DNA of 16,486 nucleotides, taken from positions 1 through 16,486 of the forward strand of contig JALKBU010001116.1 of NCBI GenBank assembly GCA_023091735.1, read 5' to 3'. The notes beneath the pieces are model-generated. The model saw nothing but the letters and a program-made list of their open reading frames with translations, was not told the DNA's origin and ran no database searches. Made by a program: the position numbers and the translations under genes. Source of the DNA: Trichomonas tenax. Lineage: Eukaryota; Parabasalia; Trichomonadida; Trichomonadidae. Shown piece by piece: positions 8,143 through 15,322 of the stretch (the first letter of the stretch is position 1; every line of letters begins with the position of its first letter).

Positions 8143-8500
8143 ACTTTGGTGAACACCATCTGGCAATATCGTTCACTAATAATTTATGAACATATATACC
8201 ACGCAATCCATTAGGCAAATCATCATGAAATTCTATTAAATTTTCGACGAGCGGAATTCCGCCCTTCGATTTATTTTTCAAAGTGGATAATTCACCACTT
8301 GACTTTAATTCCTTTTCAAATGCTTGAAGCAATTCTTGTGTACTTTTATTCTCAAACCAATGTTTTGGTAATTTATTAGAATTACATGATTTAATAATCC
8401 TTTTCATTTGATACATATCATCTTTAATGCTATGGATTAATCTTAAATGTTTATTATCTTGTAAATATTCATATTCATCATTAATTGGTTCTCTAATCAC
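8126..8500 (-). CDS. KilA-N-like DNA-binding protein, start unclear
   Basis: Residues 100-121 (GLRGIYVHKLLVNDIARWCS then PKYA) match the hallmark of the KilA-N domain, usually G(T)YVHPLLxxxIAxWxSPxFA. Upstream, the segment around HWFENKSTQELLQAFEKEL fits the Trp and helix region of the same domain. KilA-N domains bind DNA and are common in large DNA viruses, phages and Maverick-like elements. The frame has no ATG before residue 29 (8416); the open stretch above it reaches the stop of the 146-residue gene at 8543, in the same frame. Either translation begins at 8416, or the 5' end has decayed. It ends only a few residues after the SPKYA motif, without any C-terminal partner domain, and overlaps the next gene. 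The domain call is by eye. Confidence 0.6.
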   Translation of the reverse strand: MIREPINDEYEYLQDNKHLRLIHSIKDDMYQMKRIIKSCNSNKLPKHWFENKSTQELLQAFEKELKSSGELSTLKNKSKGGIPLVENLIEFHDDLPNGLRGIYVHKLLVNDIARWCSPKYAKNK

Positions 8501-8542
8501 TAAAAATATATGGGATAGAAATAGCTGTATATTATATAGTAA

Positions 8543-8983
8543 TTATGGTAATATAGCAGTATTATAAATATATATGTTTATTTTTTTTTTTTTTTGTTTG
8601 ATCGAATGATATACAACTGGTTCATTATGAAATTCACTAATATAAGTTTCTAATAATGATTTTGGCTTAAGATTATTATGTATAAGTGTTTCCTTTAGAT
8701 TTTCAATAAGTTTATTTTCAGATATAGATAATTTAGGTTTTTCATTGTTAGATTTATTATATGACTGACTAACAAATGTATCTAATTTAGGTTTCTCTAA
8801 TAGATTATTAGGTATAACTGTTTCTCTAAGATTCTCAAGAGTTCTAAGTTGATCATTATATGAAGGATTAATTGTGATCACTGGTTGAACAATAGTAGTA
8901 TGTTTATTAGATATATTACGTTTTGATTTTCTTTTATATGATTTCTTAGTTTTTCTCTTATATATTTTACGTTTATTAACCAT
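8543..8983 (-). CDS. Basic N-terminus protein with two ENLxETxIxNNL motifs
   Basis: A 146-residue protein starting at TTAAATG. The first 28 residues are almost all Lys, Arg, Ser and Tyr (KRKIYKRKTKKSYKRKSKR), as in DNA-condensing or nuclear-targeted virion proteins. Residues 50-61 read ENLRETVIPNNL and residues 94-105 ENLKETLIHNNL. The same two modules occur in swapped order in the neighbouring protein at 9239-10810, with near-identical DNA. The C-terminus runs through an A15/T15 homopolymer at 8581-8595 and then looks like random translated A/T, so the true end may have been shifted by slippage. A core or scaffold protein is possible; this is inference from composition. Confidence 0.65.
   Translation of the reverse strand: MVNKRKIYKRKTKKSYKRKSKRNISNKHTTIVQPVITINPSYNDQLRTLENLRETVIPNNLLEKPKLDTFVSQSYNKSNNEKPKLSISENKLIENLKETLIHNNLKPKSLLETYISEFHNEPVVYHSIKQKKKKINIYIYNTAILP
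8581..8595. repeat. T15 homopolymer at the end of a coding frame
   Basis: Fifteen consecutive T (A on the coding minus strand) encode the Lys run just before the C-terminal end of the 146-residue protein. The residues after it look non-coding. It is a likely slippage or sequencing-error site. Confidence 0.8.
8661..8836. repeat. Repeat modules B1 (8661-8708) and A1 (8787-8836)
   Basis: Module A1 matches 9537-9586 in 48 of 50 bases and module B1 matches 9687-9734 in 44 of 48 bases, by my count. On the minus strand they encode ENLRETVIPNNL (A) and ENLKETLIHNNL (B). The order is swapped between the two neighbouring genes. Confidence 0.8.
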
Positions 8984-9008
8984 TTAATTTGTTTTTAAAC
9001 TATATATC

Positions 9009-9242
9009 TTAATTACGTTTGCGAACTTGTGTTTTACCAGTTTTAGTTTCAACAACAATATAATTAGGTTCTTCAATACCATTGTTATAATTATCTATAA
9101 TTAATTTTCTTTGTTTCGGTGTTAATCTTGTATTTTGTGTTTTTTCTTTAGGTTTATCATTATTATATTTCTCTAGTTTCTTTAATGCTTTAGCTCCTTT
9201 GCTTTGAAGCATTTCAAAATTATCAATTAGTTTGTTAATCAT
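9009..9242 (-). CDS. Small protein with C-terminal QVRKR motif
   Basis: A 77-residue protein. The N-terminal half is helical and Lys-rich (IDNFEMLQSKGAKALKKLEK). The C-terminal 35 residues, LTPKQRKLIIDNYNNGIEEP then NYIVVETKTGKTQVRKRN, match the N-terminus of the protein at 4308-4730. Its ATG overlaps the stop of the upstream frame as ATGA (9239-9242). That overlap is probably not native, because the upstream gene appears to have shifted frame near its end and its original stop is likely about 22 bases earlier (9264-9266). The shared motif is compact with conserved Gly and Pro turns, so it may be a small binding module. Function unknown. Confidence 0.65.
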   Translation of the reverse strand: MINKLIDNFEMLQSKGAKALKKLEKYNNDKPKEKTQNTRLTPKQRKLIIDNYNNGIEEPNYIVVETKTGKTQVRKRN

Positions 9243-9536
9243 TCTATTAAATAAAATAGGCAGTTATGCTTTAACATAATCCCAATCTGGTTCTTTAGCA
9301 TTAGGATTTGATCTGACTTTATTTTAAGCATTGTTAACTTTTCATCATCAGTAGCACGAAGACTTATATTTATTAAATCGTTTTTAGTTTGTATACACAT
9401 TAATACTTCTGATTTATTTGTTAAATTAATATTATCACGATCTAACCAATAATCTAAGATTTCTTTAAACTCATTAACTAATGGCGTCAATTCACTATCA
9501 TCAATTTCAGCAACAGATTCATTATTATTATTGAAA

Positions 9537-9734
9537 TTAGGTTTCTCTAATAGATTATTAGGAATAACTGTTTCTCTAAGATTTTCAGTTGGTTTGCCAG
9601 GATTACTAGTAATTGGACCTTTACTAGTTGGTTTACGTTTTGATGGTTTAGGTATTTCAAAACTATTAACATTAGATAATGCTAGTTTTGGTTTAAGATT
9701 ATTATGTATAAGTGTTTCTTTTAAGTTTTCAATA
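9537..9734. repeat. Repeat modules A2 (9537-9586) and B2 (9687-9734)
   Basis: These are the partners of modules A1 and B1 in the neighbouring gene, in swapped order. High DNA identity points to recent copying or purifying selection on a short peptide motif. Confidence 0.8.
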
Positions 9735-10210
9735 GGTTTATCATTATTAATTATTGTAGATGTATTTTCAGATATTTGTTCTATAGGTTTATTATTATTA
9801 TCATCTTCACTATTATTATTATCATCATCACCATTTAGTTTATATTTATCGAATTTCTCAACAAAAGCATTCATAAAATCAGGATATGCTCTATCTTCAT
9901 ATAATTTCTTGATTAGAATATGATAATTCCTATCAAGAATTAATTTATTATTACCGTATTTATAATAATTATCGATTAATAAACCATAAGTTTTATCACA
10001 TACATTTCCATTAATATAAATATAAACTTTATGATCTTGATTTTTAATATAAAAATTACGATTAATTTCTTTTACGATTTCTGGACCTAACATATATAAA
10101 CTCGTTTTAATAATTAAGTATTTATCATTTATGTCTTCTTCTCTTGATTCAGGATATACATCACGTTCAATCTCTAATAATTTAATTTTATCTTTGTCTG
10201 TAGGATTTAC

Positions 10211-10283
10211 ATAATATTTATTAAATATACAATATTTATTAAATATAGAATATTTATTAAATAAAGAATATCTATTATAAAGA
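10211..10283. repeat. 18-bp tandem repeat encoding FNKYxI hexapeptides
   Basis: Four consecutive units resembling ATATTTATTAAATATA(C/G)A encode a series of Phe-Asn-Lys-Tyr-x-Ile/Leu hexapeptides on the minus strand. The unit length is a multiple of three, so the frame is kept. The last unit is degenerate. Confidence 0.8.
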
Positions 10284-10844
10284 AATTGATGATCTCCAAA
10301 TGTTATTTCCTTTTCATCATCTTCGGTTTGTATATATTTCATCATTTTACCTAATAATACATTTAATTCATTTTCTTCCATATTATTCAATTGTTCTAAT
10401 AGTTCCTTATTTGGTGGAATTCTTATATTTAGAAAATCTTCAATATCTTTATCTTTATATTTTTCATATAATTCAAGAAAAACCTTTTTACTCTGTTCAT
10501 TACTTGGTTTTAATATAGAACTTAATGATTGTTTTGTTTCTGTTTTAGTTTGATTATCTTTTGTAGATATCTTCTTAATGCGATTAATTAATAGATCAAT
10601 TTATTTATCAAATTTAGATTTAGTATTTTCATCAACATTTATGTTTCTATTATATCTTTCATTATAAAATCCTAAAATTAATTTCTGTGTATTTACTCTA
10701 GCTTTAGATCTAATACTTTCAAATTCATTTATTAATTTATTTGCTACATCATCACTTAAACTATCTTTATTTTTTATATACAATGAATGTGTCTTTCTAA
10801 ATCTTTCCATTTAATTAATATAAAACATTGGGATATAATCTTTT

Positions 10845-11534
10845 TCATACAATACTAATAGGTGATTTGATTTCTATAGGTTTATCAAATTCATCAACTA
10901 ATGTTAATTCTAAGTTTCTTAATTCATATGGTTTTATCTTGATATAGTTTCTAGGTGTTTTACTAATAATAGGTACAACTGGTAATACGAATTCTTTAAT
11001 GTTATAAACTAAAGATATATATTCTAATTTCTTTTCATTAGTTATACCAGATATATTAGTTATATTAGATTTAATAAATAAGTTATTATCATAATTAATA
11101 ATTGGACTTGAAGGTATATTTATAATATTATTATCTGACGATAATGGCAATGATGTATTATATAATCCTAATATTAATTTAGCTCTGTGTGAACAATCTA
11201 ATATATTTATAATTTCAAAACCATTTCCAGATAACACTAATGTCATATCTTCATTATAATTTACTGTGATTTTATTTTTAATTACTACTTGTTGTAAGTA
11301 TTGTGGTATTAATATTAAATCTAATGTCATTATGGTTGTTAAATTATAAGTTATAATACCTTGTGATGTTTGTATTTTTATATAATCATTTTCATCACAT
11401 AATACTATAATTGAATTGAAAGAAACGTTTTTAATTTGTATCATTACATTTTCATTATCATATAATGGTATTTCTGTATTAATATGAATATTATTATAAT
11501 TCGTTGGATCTGTAGATTTCAAATAGAAATTCAT
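10845..11534 (-). CDS. Minor-capsid-like (penton-like) protein
   Basis: A 229-residue beta-rich protein with start context AATAAAACATG. The N-terminus (MNFYLKSTDPTNYNNIHINT) leads into many short hydrophobic strands without membrane segments. The C-terminal 35 residues (RNYIKIKPYELRNLELTLVD then EFDKPIEIKSPISIV) resemble the final strands of Polinton/Maverick minor capsid or penton-like proteins, which often end with a pattern like LTLxDxxGxPI. They also align with the relic at 534-701. In Mavericks the penton-like jelly roll fills the capsid vertices. The gene lies downstream of and divergent from the fibre gene (18 bp between starts), which suits a vertex protein paired with a fibre. Length is on the short side; the assignment is by motif only. 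Confidence 0.6.
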   Translation of the reverse strand: MNFYLKSTDPTNYNNIHINTEIPLYDNENVMIQIKNVSFNSIIVLCDENDYIKIQTSQGIITYNLTTIMTLDLILIPQYLQQVVIKNKITVNYNEDMTLVLSGNGFEIINILDCSHRAKLILGLYNTSLPLSSDNNIINIPSSPIINYDNNLFIKSNITNISGITNEKKLEYISLVYNIKEFVLPVVPIISKTPRNYIKIKPYELRNLELTLVDEFDKPIEIKSPISIV

Positions 11535-11551
11535 GTTTTATTAATTTTAAA

Positions 11552-13796
11552 ATGTCAGATGCTCCTTATTCATATATTAGCGAAAGATCTAAGTGTTTTG
11601 CGTTTGGTAAATACAGATTAAGTTTTGACGATATAAGTTTAATATTATCTGATGGTAATTCATCACGAAGAATATATATAGATAAAACATTTGATCCATG
11701 ACAAACAATAGTATACGTACCATTTATATCAAATACTGATATTATATTTAAAAAAAAGTACAATTGATGAATCCATTAGAAATTCATTAACCTATATTAT
11801 TTATTTGATTAGTTTATTAAATAATAACTTTGAGTTTAATAATATAATTAAATTCAAAAAACCTAACGAAGTATCTGGAAAAGTAATATCTAATATATTA
11901 AGTGATGAAACAAATGTAGATTTATTAACATTAGATTATTTAAATAAACAACGTGATGAATTTAAAGGTGATAAAGGTGATACTGGTGAAAAAGGAGATA
12001 AAGGTGATCGTGGACCACCAGGAGGTGATGGTTTAGATGGTAAAGACGGTACAATAGCCAGAACTTGGATATGGGATTTAATAAATACTGGATTAACTGG
12101 TGCGTCATATGCTGCTTTACAATATCAAGTATCACAATTATCAGTATTATTAGCTAAGACACAAGGTTTAGTTACATTACGTGAAGTTTTAAGTGCTATA
12201 TCTGCTGGTGGTGATGTATTTAATAATTTAGCAACATGGGTACAAAGTATTAACGATTTCACACATACGATCACAGGTAATTTTAATATGTTATTAGATT
12301 TGTTAGAAGGTACTACATCTAATTTAGAATCATTTCGTACTTTTGTTTCTGAAACAAATGCTATGACAACTAATAATATTAATTGGATTCAAGATCTTAC
12401 AGGACAAGTAATGGATAGTCATATGAATTTATTCAGTCAAGTTAATACATTTCTTAGAAACTTATCTAGAATTGGTACTAGATGTATTATGTCTAGAGAT
12501 ATTAATGAAACTACTGAAGAAGAAGAAACTGTAATACCTGAACCAACAATTGCTGAAAAGTTCAATAAGCTATTTCCTAGTTATGGTATGTTATTGAATT
12601 ATGTTAATAGTATGATTAAAGATAATAATATAAGTTTTGAAGGTACTGAGAAAAATAATGATTTACTTATGACTTTTACAGTTGCCGAAGTATTTAGACA
12701 GTTATGTTCAATAAATGATAACTTAACTAGTTTCACTAAAATACCTGATGATCATGATTTAGAAATAAATGAAGAACCAGAACAACAAACATTCATCACA
12801 GTTGGTAAGATTAATACACAAGAAATTAATATTAATAATAAAGATTTAAATACAGAATTAAATAATAAATCTGATATTAATCATGCACATGAAGATTTAG
12901 CAAATCTAATAAATAATAAATCTGATGTTAATCATACACATCAAGATATTAATGATAAAATCGATTATAATACATCGCAAATAGTTTTAAGAGTTGAACA
13001 TTCAGAAAAAGATATTATAGATATTAAAAATAAATCAAATGATAAAACACCAATATTAGATTTTACTGACGCATTAGAGAAATTAAATAATAAAGCTGAT
13101 AAGGATCATACACATACAGAATTTAATAAAGTAGAAATTAATGAAATTGGTGCTTATGTATATAAAGAAGGTGATACTCCAGCAATTAAACCACCAACAT
13201 TTACAGTAGGTTTAATCACAAATATGGATATAGTATATATGGAACCAAATACAGATAATAGATTTTATGTAATTGAAGAATTAAAGAATCATACACGTGA
13301 TACATTTAATAATATTAAAGTTGATAGTATTTCTATAAAAGATCCTGATAAAGATTATAGTTATGATGTACATCAAAGATTAAATGAAATATATCAAGTT
13401 TTTGTAAATTCACAAATTCAACTTGTACAAGCAATACAAAACTTATATCCTGTTGGATCTATTTATACATCTATGAATAGTACTAATCCTGGTATAGCTT
13501 TGGGATTTGGAACATGGGAACAGATAACAGATAGATTCTTATATTGTGCAAATTCAAGTAAACAAACAGGTAGTTCTAAGAAGATATCTAATGCTAATTT
13601 ACCATATATGGGTACAATGAATGGTTTAATATGGGGTAGTACTGGTGAAGATGTTAGAACAACCGTTAATAAAACACATATGGTATCAGATGGAAATTAC
13701 TATGGTTTTACATCTGCTAATGTGGATTTTGGTGGTTCCAGAACAGATTACATGCCACCATATATTACTGTATTTTGTTGGTATAGAACTAATTAA
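11552..13796 (+). pseudogene. Phage-style fibre: collagen-like, HxH and tail-collar domains, with two lesions
   Basis: The intact part (11805-13796; residue numbers from the TTG at 11805) encodes 663 residues. Residues 55-81 are nine Gly-X-Y collagen triplets. A helical trimerisation-like region follows. Three HxH motifs in repeats of NNK(S/A)D..H(A/T)H (His 360/362, 377/379, 435/437) recall metal-binding knots of phage long tail fibres. Residues 548-663 start YPVGSIYTSMNSTNPG and end MPPYITVFCWYRTN, the typical phage tail-fibre/collar C-terminus. Upstream, 11552-11804 clearly belongs to the same protein: it has a unit-type start (TTTTAAAATG) and good coding character. It is broken by TGA at 11699-11701 and a frame change at an A8 run (11750-11757). 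The N-terminus probably anchors the fibre to the capsid vertex and the C-terminus probably binds a cell surface. Total length would be near 750 residues. Confidence 0.8.
11967..12047 (+). other. Collagen-like Gly-X-Y region
   Basis: Nine successive Gly-X-Y triplets rich in Lys, Asp, Glu and Pro (GDKGDTGEKGDKGDRGPPGG) form the shaft region near the fibre N-terminus. Such runs in phage and giant-virus fibres form collagen-like triple helices. Confidence 0.9.
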
Positions 13797-13826
13797 AAAA
13801 CCTAATATTTTATCCTTAATTAAAAC

Positions 13827-14383
13827 ATGAGTGAAACAGTACCTAATAATTATGTTACACTATCACATAATAACTTATATGAAATCTCTACTGAATATCC
13901 TTATGAAATACGTAATATATTAAATAAGCATATTCATAAGGAAACACCTGATACACAAGGATATATTAGAGTTAAACTACAGAATAAAAGTTATTTCAAA
14001 CATAAAATAATAGCAGATATGTTTTTAGAAAATTCTAATGAATATAAATACGTAACACATATTAACGGAGATATTAAAGATAATCATATTAATAATCTTA
14101 TATGGTGTGATAAGAATACAATTCAAAGAAATAGATGTAAATATAATTATGTAAACGAATTACCTGAACATGCTAGACAAATGAATAATTATGGTAAATA
14201 TACGTTTAATAACTTATATTATGGATTAAAGGATTTATATGCTTATATATATATACTGGAAACAAATATAAAGTAATTCCACTTGAATATAATTCGAATA
14301 ATAAATTATATGTAATAGATACTGATGGAGTTTCGAGATGTATTAAACATATGAAATTAATGAAAGATATATTTAAAACCTAA
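13827..14383 (+). pseudogene. HNH homing-type endonuclease, frameshifted at a (TA)6 run
   Basis: The open part (13827-14276, 149 residues) has the layout of small HNH endonucleases of phages and giant viruses. A beta-strand N-terminus (YEISTEYPYEIRN, then GYIRVKL) precedes His59 in FKHKIIADMFLEN and the core VTHINGDIKDNHINNLIWC (about residues 76-94), which supplies the second His and the Asn residues. After (TA)6 at 14244-14255 the coding character moves to another frame and runs to TAA 14381-14383, so the tail was lost by a change in the dinucleotide run. The catalytic core is upstream of the lesion and complete. The gene lies between the fibre gene and the right terminal repeat, and its original stop falls inside that repeat. 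Such nucleases usually spread their own gene by cutting. Confidence 0.75.
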
Positions 14384-14505
14384 AAGAAAGTGTACAGAAA
14401 AACAATTGGCCGCATTAGCTGCTGGTAGACAAAAGAATCCAAGATTACAAAAGAAATCTAAAGAAGAAGATACTGAAATTGGATACTAAATAATTATGAA
14501 ATTTA
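14376..14505. repeat. Right inverted terminal repeat, inner part
   Basis: This mirrors 4041-4170. It contains codons 34-70 plus the stop of the small basic protein gene (14376-14489, plus strand) but no start codon, so it is a truncated copy. The HNH reading frame ends inside it at 14383. Confidence 0.85.
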
Positions 14506-14618
14506 TTTTCATTATTTTTGTATATAGATATGATGAAAGTTATAAAGAAGTAAATTTCAAAACATTTAGATAACTTTTGCCGCTAGGTAAAAGTTAGCGA
14601 AATGTTTTTAACTAACTA
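14505..14618. repeat. Right inverted terminal repeat, outer part
   Basis: The reverse complement matches the left outer repeat block by block (ATATAC, TTTACTTCTTTATA, TTTTGAAA, hairpin, TAGTTAG). Here the outer and inner parts are contiguous, whereas the left repeat has about 490 bp with a gene between them. Confidence 0.75.
14559..14608. repeat. Right terminal hairpin (nested palindrome)
   Basis: AAAACATTT (14559-14567) pairs with AAATGTTTT (14600-14608). A 3x3 internal loop follows, then TAACTTTT/AAAAGTTA, then GCC/GGT with one wobble pair, then a four-base loop. Read on the minus strand, the apex is ACCTAGCGGC, matching the left apex ACCTAGCGGT in nine of ten bases. Confidence 0.85.
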
Positions 14619-14988
14619 TAGATGAGTTCTCAGGTGCATTGCACCAGGCGTAGCCCCCTTCACCTTGACATGGTTTTAAGTCATACATGATAACATAAAT
14701 GAAATTGTTAGTGTTACATGACATGATGTCATAGATTTTATCACTAATGACAAAATAAATTATATCATATATTTAAAATGAAAAATTAAAACTAATTTTA
14801 AAATTTATGAAATCTTTAATTCCCTATAGAGGAGCGAGGCTCTTTTTAAGAGCTTGACATTTTAAAAAGTCATTAGTTTTAAAATTGGCAGAGCGAAGGC
14901 TTTAGTTATTTTTATGACGTTTGTCGTGTAATGGTCACTTTTAGAAATTGGCAGAGCTTTAGACCTCGATTATGCCAATTTCTCTTTA
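14619..14988. other. Gene-less flank with several small palindromes
   Basis: No coding frame is convincing here. Visible structures are GGTGCATTGCACC near 14632-14644, a nested hairpin TTAGTG...ATGACA-TGA-TGTCAT...CACTAA (14708-14747), a GCTCTT/AAGAGC stem near 14830-14845, and two copies of AAATTGGCAGAGC. The last forms one arm of AGAAATTGGCA/TGCCAATTTCT (14943-14983). They look like remains of short inverted-repeat elements. Confidence 0.5.
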
Positions 14989-15294
14989 CTAACTGATGGT
15001 GAGTTCCTTTTGAATCGAGCCACTGTCATTGTCAGATAGCGTGTAAAATGTATCTTTATAATTATAAACTTTTGATTTTGTGGCGACATCAAAGTCTGAA
15101 TATATGCTAGCATATGTTGATCTTGCTGAAATTGAGCAAGTCCAATCAAGACGTAATTAGTAATGACTGCTTTCATAGGCTGAAGCAGATTGGTTTACGA
15201 GCTTAAACTCGAAATATCCTGGCAGCAATTTGTTGATCTTTCCGGAAAAGTTACCTGGGTATGTTTTATTTGTCAATAATTTGGAATTCTTGAG
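14989..15294 (-). pseudogene. C-terminal fragment of an unrecognised eroded gene
   Basis: A single minus-strand frame is open from 15294 to a TAG at 14989-14991, apart from one TAA at 15157-15159. Residues on both sides look translated (LPGYFEFKLVNQSASAYESS before the stop; CSISARSTYASIYSDFDVAT after it). Codon use is richer in G and C than in the capsid-bearing unit, so this is probably host or older transposon sequence. The frame fails just before the 476-bp inverted-repeat unit that begins at 15323. A 68-residue frame on the same strand in another register is a shadow. No family is recognised. Confidence 0.5.
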
Positions 15295-15322
15295 TCATTT
15301 TTAAAGTCTCGGAAAAATTAGG

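Larger units (their letters stand above)
9239..10810 (-). pseudogene. Long linker-like protein interrupted by an in-frame TAA
   Basis: A 524-codon frame starts at TTAAATG (ATG 10808-10810) and is interrupted only by a TAA at 10601-10603 (codon 70). Coding character is continuous across it, so the two halves are one gene. Contents in order: a Lys/Arg-rich N-terminus; a helical region with FLELYEKYKDKDIEDF; four hexapeptide repeats of the type FNKYxI encoded by an 18-nt tandem repeat (10211-10283); a folded-looking stretch; an Asp/Asn-rich run (about 9780-9830); ENLKETLIHNNL and ENLRETVIPNNL motifs around a basic KPSKRKP segment; and a C-terminal helix-rich part. Near 9312-9320 another frame takes over with better-looking codons to a TAA at 9264-9266, suggesting a second lesion. 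It may be a scaffold or core protein; no enzyme motif is visible. Confidence 0.65.

Noticed and set aside
9531..9923. 130-codon plus-strand frame
   Set aside because: Leu/Ser-rich antisense shadow of the low-complexity region of the 524-codon gene.
10211..10283. CRISPR-like array
   Set aside because: The 18-bp units are directly tandem, in frame and have no spacers.
11566..11763. 65-codon minus-strand frame
   Set aside because: The opposite strand here encodes the fibre N-terminus with a clear start and better coding character; the minus frame is a shadow.
3400..14630. Target-site duplication flanking the 11.2-kb unit
   Set aside because: The six bases outside several possible edges (for example AAGTTT against ATAGAT) do not match.
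14970..15176. 68-codon minus-strand frame
   Set aside because: Another frame on the same strand gives a more protein-like sequence over the same DNA.
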